Both the position numbers and the translations under genes were made by a program. A stretch of DNA of 64,000 bases from Desulfatitalea tepidiphila (lineage in GTDB: Bacteria; Desulfobacterota; Desulfobacteria; Desulfobacterales; Desulfosarcinaceae), in assembly GCF_001293685.1 (NCBI RefSeq), contig NZ_BCAG01000003.1, positions 1,240,001-1,304,000 on the forward strand, read 5' to 3'. Positions 9,000 through 18,432 of the stretch are shown piece by piece. How positions within the stretch are numbered: position 1 is the stretch's first letter; every line of letters starts with the position of its first letter. The notes below the pieces were generated by a model. It was not told where the DNA came from, searched no databases, and worked only from the letters and a program-made list of their open reading frames with translations.

Positions 9000-9560
9000 A
9001 TGAGGAAAAACAGTTGGTTGGTAATCATGTTGGTGCTTGTTATCCCGGCCATGCTATTCACGGTGTCTTGTGCCAAGAAAGCCGTTGAGACCGCGCCGGC
9101 CGAAACGGCGCAACCGGTCGTGACACAACCGGCAACGGACACGGTTGCCGATCAGGCGGCCGCAGAACGTGCACGTCTGGAGCAAGAACGAATCGCTGCG
9201 GAGCAGGCGAAACGCCAGGCGGCGATGGCCTTCAGCGAAGAGGACGTTTACTTCGAATTTGACAGCTCGGCGCTGAGGCCGGATGCACAGGATACGCTGG
9301 TTCAAAAAGCGGCTTACCTCCGAGCCAATCCGAAAGTCACCGTGACGGTCGAAGGGCATTGCGACGAGCGCGGCACCGAAGCATACAATATGGCTCTGGG
9401 GGAACGACGTGCCCAATCTGCGAAAGATTTTCTCGTGAACCTGGGTATCGCCAGCAATCGTTTGAGCATCATCAGCTATGGCGAAGAACGACCGATCGAT
9501 CCCGGCCAGAATGAGGCCGCCTGGGCCAAGAACCGCCGCGCGCATTTCGCCATCGACTGA
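9000..9560 (+). CDS. pal: peptidoglycan-associated lipoprotein Pal
   Basis: This 186-residue lipoprotein has a signal peptide ending in a lipobox with the lipidated Cys at C24 (LFTVSCAKK). An Ala/Glu/Gln-rich tether (30-78) follows, then the OmpA-type peptidoglycan-binding domain. That domain includes [27 protein letters not shown] and [13 protein letters not shown], with the Asp and Arg residues that hold diaminopimelate. GGAGG lies five to six bases before the ATG. It anchors the outer membrane to the wall and partners TolB and TolA. Confidence 0.96.
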   Translation: MRKNSWLVIMLVLVIPAMLFTVSCAKKAVETAPAETAQPVVTQPATDTVADQAAAERARLEQERIAAEQAKRQAAMAFSEEDVYFEFDSSALRPDAQDTLVQKAAYLRANPKVTVTVEGHCDERGTEAYNMALGERRAQSAKDFLVNLGIASNRLSIISYGEERPIDPGQNEAAWAKNRRAHFAID

Positions 9561-9646
9561 TTCAATTCCTGCAAAGCACCGCAACCGGCCGTTGCCGGGG
9601 TCAGAATAAAGACTCCAGTTAAGCCGGTGCCATCTTGACGTTACTT

Positions 9647-9680
9647 ACTTCCCGGCATCGTAACACAGATGCCGGGAAGT
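9647..9680 (+). promoter_or_regulatory. 13-bp perfect hairpin between pal and cpoB
   Basis: ACTTCCCGGCATC at 9647-9659 pairs without mismatch to 9668-9680 around an eight-base loop. No T-run follows, so it is not a canonical terminator. It may act as an RNA-stabilising or partial-terminator element that lowers cpoB expression relative to pal. Its right arm covers the first ATG of the longest cpoB frame, which argues for the downstream GTG start. Confidence 0.55.
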
Positions 9681-9704
9681 ATATGCCAAAATGGAAATAT
9701 TCCA

Positions 9705-10592
9705 GTGAAATCATCACGTATCATTCCCCGCATATGTTCCCTGGTGATTGCCCTGGCTCTCATCTGTGCTACCATTGTGGGCTGTGCGAGCCAGAAAGAT
9801 GTGCTTATTCTCGACGAACGGCTCATGCTTTTGGAACGCCAGAATCAGGAACTGCAAAGACAAAACAGCGACATGCAGAAGCTGGTTCAAAAAGAATTGG
9901 CCGTTGTGGGTGAAACCAGCCAGACCACCGAAACGACCTTGCGATCCAAGTATGCAACGTTGGGCGCTCAAATGGATACCCTCCAGGAAGATTCGCGACG
10001 GCTTTCCGGGCGCCTCGAAGAGATCGAGTATCAGCTGAATCAAAAGCTTGCCACCTTCGAGAAGGATCACCAGAAAATCGATGAGCTGAGTCTTCAATCG
10101 GCGAAGCTCGAAAAGCGACTTATGGAGATCGAGCAATATCTCAATCTCGGGAGTGGCGGTCCAAAGCCCACGGCTGGTGTGCCTTCCAAGAGTGACGCTG
10201 CCGGCAGCCCTGACAAATCGACCACCGACGATCAACTATACAACGAAGCTAAACAGGCCTACGACAAGGGCAGCCTGGACAAGGCCCGACAAGGTTTTCA
10301 GCAATTGATCAAGACTTTCCCCAAATCCGCCAATGCCGACAATGCCCAGTTCTGGATCGGGGAGAGCTACTACCGGGAAAAATGGTACGAAAAGGCGATC
10401 CTGGAGTATCAGACAGTGATAGAAAAGTATCCTAACGGCAACAAAGTGCCGGCCGCTATGCTTAAGCAAGGCTTGTCATTTCTGGCATTGGGAGACAGGT
10501 CCAATGCACGTTTGATACTCAAGGAGCTCGAAAAGAAATATCCAAACAGCAACGAGGCCAAAGTTGCCGCCACAAAGCTAACCGAGTTTTGA
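9705..10592 (+). CDS. cpoB: cell division coordinator CpoB / YbgF-like TPR lipoprotein
   Basis: This protein of about 295 residues starts at GTG 9705, eight bases after GGAAA. The upstream ATG at 9669 falls inside a perfect hairpin. The signal peptide ends in a lipobox (TIVGC) with Cys27, so the product is probably lipidated, unlike E. coli CpoB. A coiled coil (about 35-140, heptads of Leu/Gln/Glu) precedes a Ser/Pro linker. Three TPR-like repeats of the YbgF C-terminal type follow (LYNEAKQAYDKGSLDKARQG, AQFWIGESYYREKWYEKAIL). It coordinates Tol-Pal with wall synthesis at division. It closes the tol operon. Confidence 0.88.
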   Translation: MKSSRIIPRICSLVIALALICATIVGCASQKDVLILDERLMLLERQNQELQRQNSDMQKLVQKELAVVGETSQTTETTLRSKYATLGAQMDTLQEDSRRLSGRLEEIEYQLNQKLATFEKDHQKIDELSLQSAKLEKRLMEIEQYLNLGSGGPKPTAGVPSKSDAAGSPDKSTTDDQLYNEAKQAYDKGSLDKARQGFQQLIKTFPKSANADNAQFWIGESYYREKWYEKAILEYQTVIEKYPNGNKVPAAMLKQGLSFLALGDRSNARLILKELEKKYPNSNEAKVAATKLTEF

Positions 10593-10712
10593 CGGGTTGG
10601 CAGAGGAGGGTGTGTCCATACCTGCTCTTGCCTGTCACAGAACAGAAGTCCTTCCGTTCGATCAAATCGGTGATACTTTGAAACCACCCACCTTCTCACA
10701 CCAGCCGAAACG

Positions 10713-11219
10713 ATGAAGATCAAGATCGTGGGAATCGATCCGGGTCTTGCGGGCACGGGGATCGGCATCATTGAAGGCACTCACCATCGGGTTGAAAATT
10801 TTGCTTTCGGAGCAATAACAACATCGGCCAAAGACCCTCAGCCTCTCCGCCTCCAAAAGATATACAACCGATTGTGCGATGTATTCCGGAATGAAGATCC
10901 AGACCTGATCGTGATTGAAGATGTGTTTTTTCTTGAAAAGTATCCCAAGTCCGGCATCGTTTTGGGCAAGGTCTCGGGTGTGGTTTTGTTGGCCTGCTGT
11001 ATGACGCGTGCCGCTGTCAAGGAAGTCGCAGTCCGCGAAGCCAAGCAAGTATTGACTGGAAATGGAAACGCGACGAAGGTCCAACTTGAAACGGCGGTTC
11101 GAAAAGCATTGGGTTATCCACACCCTATACGCCCATACCATGCCTCGGACGCATTGGGTCTTGCCCTCATCGGGCTCTTTCGTTATGGTGGCAGTCAAAT
11201 TCGCTTCCTGCAGAGCTGA
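10713..11219 (+). CDS. ruvC: crossover junction endodeoxyribonuclease RuvC
   Basis: This 168-residue Holliday-junction resolvase has its acidic catalytic residues in place: D9 in VGIDPGLAGTG, E69 in VIEDVFF, and H143/D146 in YHASDALGLAL. The basic patch KYPKSGIVLGKV is also present. It cleaves the junction migrated by RuvAB. Upstream spacing from cpoB is 120 bp. It is followed by ruvA after 90 bp and ruvB, the usual resolvasome set. Confidence 0.95.
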   Translation: MKIKIVGIDPGLAGTGIGIIEGTHHRVENFAFGAITTSAKDPQPLRLQKIYNRLCDVFRNEDPDLIVIEDVFFLEKYPKSGIVLGKVSGVVLLACCMTRAAVKEVAVREAKQVLTGNGNATKVQLETAVRKALGYPHPIRPYHASDALGLALIGLFRYGGSQIRFLQS

Positions 11220-11309
11220 ACATGATGCTGGGCATGGGTAAGGTTAAAGGGTGCCATCGATACTAAGGCTTTATCCGCATTTGTATGAGGTGCCCGGTGG
11301 TGAGAAATT

Positions 11310-11924
11310 ATGATTGCATATCTTGAGGGACGACTCTTAAAGAAAGAGCAAGAGCGGATTATACTGCTTGCCAACCAAGTGGGGTATGAGGTGTTGGTAC
11401 CTGCTTATGTTCGGGATACGCTCAATGCCAGGCAGGTCGGAGAGCAGGTGGCGCTTTATATCTATTACCATCAGACCGAACGGCAACCCAAACCCGTGTT
11501 GATCGGGTTCAATCTTGAGGCCGAAAAGGAGTTTTTTCAGCTGTTCATATCGGTCGACGCCATTGGGCCGCTCAAGGCGGCCAAGGCAATGACCATCCCG
11601 GTGAGCGATATCGCCGACGCCATCGAATCCAACCGTCTGGATCAGTTGAAGCAGTTGAAAGGGATCGGCCTTCGGTCCGCTCAAAAGATCATTGCCACAC
11701 TGCAAGGGAAAGTGGGAAAGTTCGCCTTGATTCGAAAGAGCGACGTGCCGGATGCACCCGAATCCGTGGATTTTGTTCAGCCGGTGCTGGAGGTGCTGGT
11801 CGAGCAGTTGGGCCACAAATTGGCGGATGCCAAGCGGATGATCGGTGCAGCCTTGAAGCGAAATGACCGCATCGACAGCCCTGAAGCCTTGTTTGACGAA
11901 GTTTATCGGGGCGAAAAGGCTTAA
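11310..11924 (+). CDS. ruvA: Holliday junction branch migration protein RuvA
   Basis: This 204-residue subunit binds the four-way junction as a tetramer. The N-terminal OB-fold (MIAYLEGRLLKK ... VGYEVLVPAYV) is followed by helix-hairpin-helix motifs (AIGPLKAAKAM; LKGIGLRSAQKII). The flexible linker comes next, then the C-terminal three-helix domain that contacts RuvB (VLEVLVEQLGHKLADAKRMI). A weak GGTGGTGAG precedes the ATG. It is 13 bp from ruvB. Confidence 0.95.
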   Translation: MIAYLEGRLLKKEQERIILLANQVGYEVLVPAYVRDTLNARQVGEQVALYIYYHQTERQPKPVLIGFNLEAEKEFFQLFISVDAIGPLKAAKAMTIPVSDIADAIESNRLDQLKQLKGIGLRSAQKIIATLQGKVGKFALIRKSDVPDAPESVDFVQPVLEVLVEQLGHKLADAKRMIGAALKRNDRIDSPEALFDEVYRGEKA

Positions 11925-11937
11925 TTAAGGTTAGTAG

Positions 11938-12981
11938 ATGATGAAGGATGATGCGTTTACCAGAGGGACAGCCCCCCAAGGCATTGTAGACAGTGCGTGC
12001 CTGTTGGATGACAGCGATCCGGACATTCAATCTCTGCGACCGGAAAAGCTCGATGATTATGTGGGACAGGGCGATGTCGTCAATACCCTTAAGATCGCTA
12101 TTGAAGCTGCGCTGTTTCGCAACGAGCCATTGGAGCACGTTTTATTTCATGGCCCGCCCGGTCTTGGCAAAACGACCCTCGCGCATATTATCGCGCGTGA
12201 AATGAATGGCCGCTTAACGGTCACCTCGGGTCCGGCCCTAGAAAAGGGCGGTGATTTGATCGGTATTTTAACCCATCTGGAAGAAGGGGACATCCTATTT
12301 GTGGATGAAATCCACCGGCTGCCTAAAACGGTGGAAGAATTTCTCTACCCAGCAATGGAAGATTTCGCCGTGGACTTTGTTTTCGACAAGGGGATCCACG
12401 CCCGAAGTCATCGATATCGATTGAATCGTTTCACTCTCGTGGGAGCCACAACCCGTGTCGGGCTGCTTTCCGCGCCTTTGAGGGATCGATTTGGATTGTT
12501 TCGCAGCCTTGATTTTTACAACATTGAAGACTTGATGCACATCATACGCCGTTCTGCAGCAATCCTGAACGTATCCATCGACGAGGGCGGTGCGCGCAAC
12601 CTCGCCCTTCGATCGCGGGGTACCCCGCGAATCGTCAACCGGTTGCTCAAGCGCGTGAGAGACTACGCACAGGTCAGAGGGGATGGGCGCATCAGTATCG
12701 ATATCGTCGAGTCCGCATTGAACCTGGAAGGAGTCGACGGTAAAGGATTGACCCATCTGGATCGGCGTTATTTGAAAACGATTATCGACTACTATCACGG
12801 AGGACCGGTGGGGATCGAGGCCATTGCGGCAACATTGCAGGAGGAGGCCGACACCCTAGTGGACGTCATCGAGCCCTTTTTATTGAAAATCGGTATGGTC
12901 GTTCGCACCTCGTCCGGCCGGAAAGCGTCTGAGAGTGCTTTCCGGCACCTCGGTTACGCTGTTCAGGAAAAATTGTTTTAA
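11938..12981 (+). CDS. ruvB: Holliday junction branch migration ATPase RuvB
   Basis: This 347-residue AAA+ motor has Walker A in [13 protein letters not shown] (about 71-83) and Walker B in [12 protein letters not shown]. The sensor/arginine-finger segment is [19 protein letters not shown]. The C-terminal winged helix reads [20 protein letters not shown]. It drives branch migration with RuvA. Two adjacent Met codons begin the frame and either may be used; the ribosome site is poor (AAGGTTAG). The first 30 residues are a lineage-specific extension. Confidence 0.96.
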   Translation: MMKDDAFTRGTAPQGIVDSACLLDDSDPDIQSLRPEKLDDYVGQGDVVNTLKIAIEAALFRNEPLEHVLFHGPPGLGKTTLAHIIAREMNGRLTVTSGPALEKGGDLIGILTHLEEGDILFVDEIHRLPKTVEEFLYPAMEDFAVDFVFDKGIHARSHRYRLNRFTLVGATTRVGLLSAPLRDRFGLFRSLDFYNIEDLMHIIRRSAAILNVSIDEGGARNLALRSRGTPRIVNRLLKRVRDYAQVRGDGRISIDIVESALNLEGVDGKGLTHLDRRYLKTIIDYYHGGPVGIEAIAATLQEEADTLVDVIEPFLLKIGMVVRTSSGRKASESAFRHLGYAVQEKLF

Positions 12982-13028
12982 TGGCATAACTTCTTCTCCA
13001 ACCCATTGCCGTTCAAAGGGGCTGGGAC

Positions 13029-13835
13029 GTGGGCATCATCACTTTGTTGAGCGATTTTGGTACCCAGGATGAATATACAGGGGTGCTCAAAGGGGTGATC
13101 TTGAGCATCCATCCGTCCGTGACGATCGTCGATATCACCCACCATATCGCTCCTCAGCAGATTGATCAGGCGGGGGAGGTGCTCGACGCTGCATTCAGCT
13201 GGTTTCCCATTGGAACGATCCACGTGGCCATCGTGGATCCAGGGGTGGGGAGCGCCCGCGATATCATCGCCGTTCAGCAATCGGGGCATACCTTTATCGC
13301 TCCCAACAATGGGTTGCTGACACCGCTTTTCGAGAGAGAAACGCCAACCGTAATGGTCCGTGTTGAGAACACGGCGTTCTTTCTGCAGCCGCTGAGCAGC
13401 ACATTTCATGGCCGTGACATTTTCGCACCCGTGGCGGCGCACTTGTCGTTGGGTATACCCATCGAAAAACTCGGGCCGGTGTTGGATCCCGACCACATCC
13501 AAAAACGGGCCAAAAAGCGTTGCGCTTTTTCGGTACAGGGTGATATCGCAGGTAAGATCAGTTATGTGGATCGGTTCGGTAATCTGGGAACCAACATCGA
13601 CAGCGACAGCCTGACACAGCTGATGAGCCGATCGCGGCAAGGTGTGATCGAGGTGGAGATTTGTGGGCGGAATATCCAAGGTCTCGCAAAAACGTATGCC
13701 GAAGGCGAACCCGACCGATTGATCGCTCTGGTCAACAGCCGTAACCGGCTGGAAGTCGCCGTCAATGGCGGCAGTGCGTTTAACCTGCTTTCCGCCGGTC
13801 CGGAGACGGCCGTTCGTGTCACCGTGAAAAAGTAA
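13029..13835 (+). CDS. SAM hydroxide adenosyltransferase family protein (DUF62)
   Basis: This 268-residue protein belongs to the family that hydrolyses S-adenosylmethionine to adenosine and methionine and is related to fluorinase and chlorinase. Diagnostic segments are ITLLSDFGTQDEYTG, AIVDPGVGSARDI, APNNGLLTPL and FHGRDIFAPVAAHLS. The C-terminal beta domain contains VDRFGNLGTNID. It begins with GTG at 13029, preceded by GGGGCTGGGAC. The halogenase-specific insert is not evident, so hydrolase activity is more likely. It may be co-transcribed with ruvCAB, 47 bp downstream of ruvB. Confidence 0.87.
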   Translation: MGIITLLSDFGTQDEYTGVLKGVILSIHPSVTIVDITHHIAPQQIDQAGEVLDAAFSWFPIGTIHVAIVDPGVGSARDIIAVQQSGHTFIAPNNGLLTPLFERETPTVMVRVENTAFFLQPLSSTFHGRDIFAPVAAHLSLGIPIEKLGPVLDPDHIQKRAKKRCAFSVQGDIAGKISYVDRFGNLGTNIDSDSLTQLMSRSRQGVIEVEICGRNIQGLAKTYAEGEPDRLIALVNSRNRLEVAVNGGSAFNLLSAGPETAVRVTVKK

Positions 13836-13861
13836 CGATAGGTCCTGGGATTAATATTTAG

Positions 13862-15028
13862 ATGAAGACAACACGCAAAAAGAGTGAATCCAATCTTTCA
13901 GTAAAAGGGCAACGGTACTGGAGCCTGATGCTGGTGGGGGAGCATGGACGGGTCATTCCCTTCAACCGCTTTAAGGAGGTGGCCATCGCTGTGTTTGCCA
14001 TTGCGCTCCTGAGCCTCGCGGCGCTGGTGATTCTCGGGTTTTTTTACATTCGTCAGGGGCGCACCATCGAGGGGCTGCAGGCCGAACTCATCGGACTGCG
14101 TCAATATGCCAGCGAGTTGAAGGACGAGAAAGATGTGCTTCATGCGAAACTTGGCATTCAGAAGGCGCAACTGGCGACAGAGCCGGAAGTCTCCGGCAGC
14201 TCGACCGCCGCTGGGCAGGACGGAAACACAGCACCGGTCACGGCCACCCAAGAAGACGAAGGGGATGCGGATAGCGGTAAAACCCCTGCAAAATCGACGT
14301 CCAAAATGAGCGAAAATGATAAGCCCAAAGCGCCGGAGACCCGATGGGGTGCCGAAGTGAGGGATATGGTTATTGATTACGACAGTCGGCAAAAATTGTT
14401 GAAGGCGACCTTTCGGCTGTACAATCGATCCGTGCCAAAGAAGAAATTGTCCGGTCGGGCGGTGGTCGTATTTAAAAATAAATCCGATCCGCCGATCAAA
14501 TGGTTCGCAATTCCCACCGCGCTTCTGGCCGATGGACAACCGGATGGCCGCACCGGCCAACCTTTTAGCATCAACAACTATATCACCATGAAACACCGGG
14601 CATACGGGTTGAAGGGGCCCCTATCTTATGACGTGGCGGTAGTTTATGTGTTTTCGGAAGAAGGCAAATTGTTGGCGTCCAGGGAGTCCGATATCCAGAT
14701 TGAAATCGAACCACCTCCCCCACCAAAACCGGCGGCTGCAGCGCCTTTAAAAGAGTCCTCGACAGAACCGACGTCGTCTCAACCTTCGGTAGTCGAAGCA
14801 CCTGCCGCGACTTCGGAGGCCGCCTCACCCGCACCGGCAGGATCTGTTTCCGAGAAACCGGCGGAAAGTGGTATTGCCGAACCCTTGGATGCCGGTTCCA
14901 AGGCCACAAACGACCCTCAGGTTGACCCCCTGGAAGAGATTCCAGCGGTCGGAGCAGGTCAACCTTCAGGCCAAACAGAAGCTTCAGAGACCGAGCCGGC
15001 GCCCGATCGTGAAAAGAGCGAACCCTAA
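13862..15028 (+). CDS. single-pass membrane protein paired with bactofilin; M23-like N-terminus without peptidase
   Basis: This 388-residue protein is not assigned to a characterised family. A basic cytoplasmic N-terminus carries SLMLVGEHGRVIPFNRFK (residues 21-38), similar to the N-termini of membrane-anchored M23 peptidases often found beside bactofilins. One membrane helix (about 40-63) and a short coiled coil (70-105) follow. A globular beta-rich segment spans about 158-280 (EVRDMVIDYDSRQKLLKATF...). A Pro/Ala/Ser/Glu-rich tail of about 105 residues ends the protein. No HxxxD or HxH peptidase motif is present. It lies 26 bp after the SAM-hydrolase gene and 11 bp before the bactofilin, so a scaffold or wall-linking role is inferred. 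Confidence 0.6.
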   Translation: MKTTRKKSESNLSVKGQRYWSLMLVGEHGRVIPFNRFKEVAIAVFAIALLSLAALVILGFFYIRQGRTIEGLQAELIGLRQYASELKDEKDVLHAKLGIQKAQLATEPEVSGSSTAAGQDGNTAPVTATQEDEGDADSGKTPAKSTSKMSENDKPKAPETRWGAEVRDMVIDYDSRQKLLKATFRLYNRSVPKKKLSGRAVVVFKNKSDPPIKWFAIPTALLADGQPDGRTGQPFSINNYITMKHRAYGLKGPLSYDVAVVYVFSEEGKLLASRESDIQIEIEPPPPPKPAAAAPLKESSTEPTSSQPSVVEAPAATSEAASPAPAGSVSEKPAESGIAEPLDAGSKATNDPQVDPLEEIPAVGAGQPSGQTEASETEPAPDREKSEP

Positions 15029-15039
15029 GGAGAACTGCC

Positions 15040-15387
15040 GTGAAAACCGATCAGAAACAATTTTCGATCATAGACGAAGGCTTTACCGTCGAAGGAATGG
15101 TGGTGGGCAAGGGCCGCCTGGTGATCAAAGGAATCGTGAAGGGATCTGTCAGCGGCGATAACGTGGTGATCGCCGAGGAGGGATCGGTTTTTGCCGAAGC
15201 CAAGGCCAACAACATGACCATCGGCGGACAGTTCGATGGCCAGATCGAGGTGGACAAGGAACTGGTGATCCTATCGACCGGCAAATGCTCGGGAAAAATT
15301 AAATGCAACGACCTGGTCGTGGAGGCGGGCGGCTTGCTGAACGCCGAAGTGACATGTACGCGACAGGTGGTCAAACAGGGAGGCTGA
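15040..15387 (+). CDS. bactofilin family polymer-forming cytoskeletal protein
   Basis: This 115-residue protein has the bactofilin right-handed beta-helix pattern. Repeating turns of hydrophobic and Gly residues include FTVEGMVVGKGRLVIKGIVK, GSVSGDNVVIAEEG and MTIGGQFDGQIEV. A central DxLVVEAGGLLNAE segment and a short tail complete it. Bactofilins polymerise without nucleotide and scaffold envelope or wall enzymes. The gene starts with GTG, eight bases after AAGGAG. It lies immediately downstream of the single-pass membrane protein, its probable partner. Confidence 0.9.
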   Translation: MKTDQKQFSIIDEGFTVEGMVVGKGRLVIKGIVKGSVSGDNVVIAEEGSVFAEAKANNMTIGGQFDGQIEVDKELVILSTGKCSGKIKCNDLVVEAGGLLNAEVTCTRQVVKQGG

Positions 15388-15409
15388 ACTGTTTTCGATT
15401 AAATTTTCC

Positions 15410-15438
15410 TTGACTTACCCCTTGGTTTCATCTAAAAG
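15410..15438 (+). promoter_or_regulatory. putative sigma-70 promoter of rplM-rpsI
   Basis: TTGACT (15410-15415) is followed after exactly 17 bp by TAAAAG (15433-15438). This places transcription start about 30 nt before the rplM GTG. It suits a strong, independently expressed ribosomal-protein operon. Confidence 0.6.
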
Positions 15439-15474
15439 TGCTGGATTCCGAAACACGCTTAGGAGTGAAAAACA

Positions 15475-15912
15475 GTGAAAAAATACACATATAGTGCCAA
15501 ACCGAGTGACAATCAGGACCGCTGGTGGGTCGTGGATGCAGACGGCGCGGTCCTCGGACGTCTGGCGGCCGAAATTGCCGCCCGTATTCGTGGAAAATAT
15601 AACCCGATGTATACCCCTCATGTGGATACCGGCGATTCCGTCATTGTGATCAATGCCGAGAAGATTAAACTAACCGGCCGCAAGATGGATCAAAAGACCT
15701 ATTACCGGCACAGCGGTTATATCGGCGGTCTTCGATCGATCACCGCCCGTCAGCTGTTGGAAAAGCGCCCGGAAGATTTGATCCGTAACGCCGTTCGAGG
15801 CATGCTGCCCAAAAACAGGCTGGGACGACAGCTGAATAAAAAACTTAAGGTCTATGCCGGTAGCGAGCATCCCCATAGCGCCCAGCAACCCGAAACGTTG
15901 ACCCTTAATTGA
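15475..15912 (+). CDS. rplM: 50S ribosomal protein L13 (uL13)
   Basis: This 145-residue primary 23S-binding protein of the large subunit contains family signatures [33 protein letters not shown] and [15 protein letters not shown]. It begins with GTG at 15475, preceded by TTAGGAGTG. It is paired with rpsI in the near-universal rplM-rpsI order, 20 bp apart, under the promoter at 15410-15438. Confidence 0.98.
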   Translation: MKKYTYSAKPSDNQDRWWVVDADGAVLGRLAAEIAARIRGKYNPMYTPHVDTGDSVIVINAEKIKLTGRKMDQKTYYRHSGYIGGLRSITARQLLEKRPEDLIRNAVRGMLPKNRLGRQLNKKLKVYAGSEHPHSAQQPETLTLN

Positions 15913-15932
15913 GTAGATATCAGGATTTTTAA

Positions 15933-16328
15933 ATGGCACAAGAGAACGTATACTACGCAACTGGAAAACGGAAGAACGCCATCGCCCGAACCTGGATCAA
16001 ACCGGGGAACGGTGACATCAGCATCAATGGTCGCAGCCTGGAGGACTATTTCAAAGTCTATACGGCCAAAACCATCATCAAGCAGCCGCTTACACTGACC
16101 AACAATCAGGATAAATTTGATATCAAAATCAAAGTATTGGGAGGCGGTACCATCGGCCAGGCCGGAGCGATCCGACATGGCATTACCAAGGCGTTGATGG
16201 AATTCGATCCCGAGTTGCGTTCGGTCCTGAAGAAGGCTGGATTCGTGCGACGCGATCCCCGTGAAAAAGAGCGCAAAAAATACGGACAGAAGGGCGCGCG
16301 CGCGCGTTTCCAATTCTCCAAGCGCTAA
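15933..16328 (+). CDS. rpsI: 30S ribosomal protein S9 (uS9)
   Basis: This 131-residue protein has the S9 landmarks [38 protein letters not shown] and the basic C-terminal tail that ends in FSKR and reaches the tRNA P site. A GC-rich run (GCGCGCGCGC) encodes part of the tail. The operon ends here and is followed 30 bp later by a strong terminator. Confidence 0.98.
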   Translation: MAQENVYYATGKRKNAIARTWIKPGNGDISINGRSLEDYFKVYTAKTIIKQPLTLTNNQDKFDIKIKVLGGGTIGQAGAIRHGITKALMEFDPELRSVLKKAGFVRRDPREKERKKYGQKGARARFQFSKR

Positions 16329-16357
16329 TATTTGCTTCTATTCTAAATTCGTGGCAA

Positions 16358-16396
16358 CAAGGGGGGCCTGTTCTGATCAGGTTCCCCCTTTTTTTT
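16358..16396 (+). terminator. rho-independent terminator of rplM-rpsI
   Basis: AAGGGGG...CCTG pairs with CAGG...CCCCCTT around a short loop with one small internal bulge. Eight consecutive T residues follow immediately. On the opposite strand the T-run is absent, so it mainly stops rightward transcription before the convergent ABC operon. Confidence 0.85.
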
Positions 16397-16415
16397 ACCT
16401 GCCCGTCCGATCGCT

Positions 16416-17387
16416 TCAGTGTTCGGATAATCCTGATTTGCCACAGCGTACGAAGTGGCCTTGCCTGATTTCACGAAGAACAGGAGTGCACCTTTCATCG
16501 GATTCAGCACAGTGGTCGCTGAAGGGGCAACCGTTCCCCGGCGAATCGTCCCTCGGCGGTGGCGCGTTCCATCTGGACTTTGATGTTTCTGTCTCTCCCG
16601 GGGCGGCGGCCAGAAGTTTGAGGGTGTAAGGGTGACGCGGGTTGTCGAAAAGCGTGGGCGCCGGGGCAGACTCGACGATCAGACCGCGATACATGACGTA
16701 AACCACATCACAGATATAGCTCACCACATTGAGATCATGTGAGATAAAGAGATAACTCAGCCCCAGTTCCGACTGCAGGTCCTTCAACAAGTTTATGATT
16801 TGGGCTTGAATGGAGACGTCCAGGGCAGAGATCGGCTCGTCGCACAGCATCAGCCGCGGTGAAACGCTCAAGGCGCGGGCGATGCCGATGCGTTGACGTT
16901 GTCCGCCGCTGAATTCATGAGGATACCGATCCACGCTGGCCGATGGCATTCCGACCATGTCCAATAAGGCTTTGATGCGTCGGCGTTGGGCCGAGCGAGT
17001 CGTGATCCCGGCGATTCGTACCCCTTCACCGATGGATTGGGCCACCGTCATCCTGGGGTTGAGGGAGCTGTAGGGATCCTGGAAAACCATCTGCATCTGT
17101 TTCCGCATGGGTTTGAACTGACGCTCGCTCAAGCCGCTGATCTCCTGTCCCTCGAAGCGGATGAGACCTTCATCGGGCAACAAAAGCCTGAGGATCAAAC
17201 GGGCCACCGTGGATTTGCCGCAACCGCTTTCACCCACCAGTCCCATCGTCTGATTCGGCAGTATAGAAAAATCGACGCCGTCGACGGCTTTAACCGCATC
17301 TGTCGATTGCTTGAAAAAACCGCGATTGGAAATAAAGTGCTTCTTTAAATGGGCTACTTCAAGAATCGGTGACGTGGGAGCATTCAT
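16416..17387 (-). CDS. peptide ABC transporter ATP-binding protein (OppF/DppF type)
   Basis: This is the second ATPase of the importer (about 323 residues). Walker A is in [18 protein letters not shown], the signature motif is FSGGQRQRIGIARAL and Walker B is RLMLCDEPISALD. The oligopeptide-type C-terminal extension follows, with its cysteines (NGCPFSDHCAES...RCTP), typical of the OppF tail. The start at 17387 (ATGA overlap with the upstream ATPase, GGAGGCGGCAGG just before) is preferred over the longer frame. It is the last gene of a five-gene operon. Confidence 0.93.
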   Translation of the reverse strand: MNAPTSPILEVAHLKKHFISNRGFFKQSTDAVKAVDGVDFSILPNQTMGLVGESGCGKSTVARLILRLLLPDEGLIRFEGQEISGLSERQFKPMRKQMQMVFQDPYSSLNPRMTVAQSIGEGVRIAGITTRSAQRRRIKALLDMVGMPSASVDRYPHEFSGGQRQRIGIARALSVSPRLMLCDEPISALDVSIQAQIINLLKDLQSELGLSYLFISHDLNVVSYICDVVYVMYRGLIVESAPAPTLFDNPRHPYTLKLLAAAPGETETSKSRWNAPPPRDDSPGNGCPFSDHCAESDERCTPVLREIRQGHFVRCGKSGLSEH

Positions 17388-18391
17388 CCTGCCGCCTCCT
17401 TCTTCATCTCCGCTGCGAAGATGACAGGGCATCTGGCCAGATGACCATGGCCGCAATCACAAAGCTCTGGAAATGAAATTTCGCAGGCGGGCTGCCGATT
17501 TTCACAGCGGGGATGAAACGGGCATCCCTTGGGTTTGTAGGCGGGATGGGGTACGCTGCCCGGGATGCTGTACAACCGCTTTCCGCGCTTTTCCCGGGTC
17601 GGTAACGCTGCCAGCAAGGCCCGGGTGTAAGGGTGTCGGGCGCCTTTAAAGATATGCTCTGCAGTGCCCTGCTCGACGATGATGCCGGCGTACATGACAT
17701 AGATGTGATCCGCGATCTGCTTCACGACGCCTAAATCATGGGTGATATATTGAATCGTCATCTGCTTGTCATGCTGCAATTGCTTCAGCAGATCCAGGAT
17801 CTGGGCCTGTACGGTGACATCCAATGCGGTGGTGGGCTCGTCGGCAATGATCAGGTCCGGCCCGCAAGCGAGGGCCATGGCGATCATGACCCGCTGACGC
17901 TGGCCGCCGCTGAGTTGGTGCGGGTAGGCGTTGATCCGCTTATGGGGCTCGACGATGCCGACGTCATCGAGCAATTGAATGGCCCGCTGGCGTGCTTCAG
18001 AAGCACCGATGGCTTCATGCGCCAAGATGGCTTCGCTGATCTGGTCCCCGATGGTGAATACCGGATTCAAGGAGGTCATGGGTTCCTGGAAGACCATGGC
18101 GATGCCCTTGCCGCGAAGGGCGCGCAATTGTGCAGGGGGCATATCCAGAAGAGATTGGCCCTTGAAAAGAATGCGACCCGAAGCGATCCTGGCAGGCGGT
18201 TGCGGGAGAAGCCCCATCACGGCCAGCGCGGTAACGGTCTTCCCACATCCGGATTCTCCGACGACACAGACGGTTTGTTGTCGAAGTACGCGAATATCGA
18301 TTCCGTCCACCGCGAGCGCCTCCGGTCCTTCGCCTTGGAAGTAGACGCGGAGGTCTTCGATGGCCAGTACCGTATCCTTTTCTGTGGACAT
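17384..18391 (-). CDS. peptide ABC transporter ATP-binding protein (OppD/DppD type)
   Basis: This ATPase has 335 residues from the ATG at 18391. Walker A is in [17 protein letters not shown], the signature is [15 protein letters not shown] and Walker B is [12 protein letters not shown]. The C-terminal extension carries [18 protein letters not shown] much longer open frame reaches 19051, but its extra N-terminus is out-of-frame sequence of the overlapping permease gene and has no family similarity. GGAGG lies about ten bases before 18391. It pairs with the downstream ATPase to energise peptide import. Confidence 0.93.
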   Translation of the reverse strand: MSTEKDTVLAIEDLRVYFQGEGPEALAVDGIDIRVLRQQTVCVVGESGCGKTVTALAVMGLLPQPPARIASGRILFKGQSLLDMPPAQLRALRGKGIAMVFQEPMTSLNPVFTIGDQISEAILAHEAIGASEARQRAIQLLDDVGIVEPHKRINAYPHQLSGGQRQRVMIAMALACGPDLIIADEPTTALDVTVQAQILDLLKQLQHDKQMTIQYITHDLGVVKQIADHIYVMYAGIIVEQGTAEHIFKGARHPYTRALLAALPTREKRGKRLYSIPGSVPHPAYKPKGCPFHPRCENRQPACEISFPELCDCGHGHLARCPVIFAAEMKKEAAG

Positions 18392-18432
18392 TGTAGGGTG
18401 CGATCCTCCAGGATGTGCCGGGGTTCGGCGGT

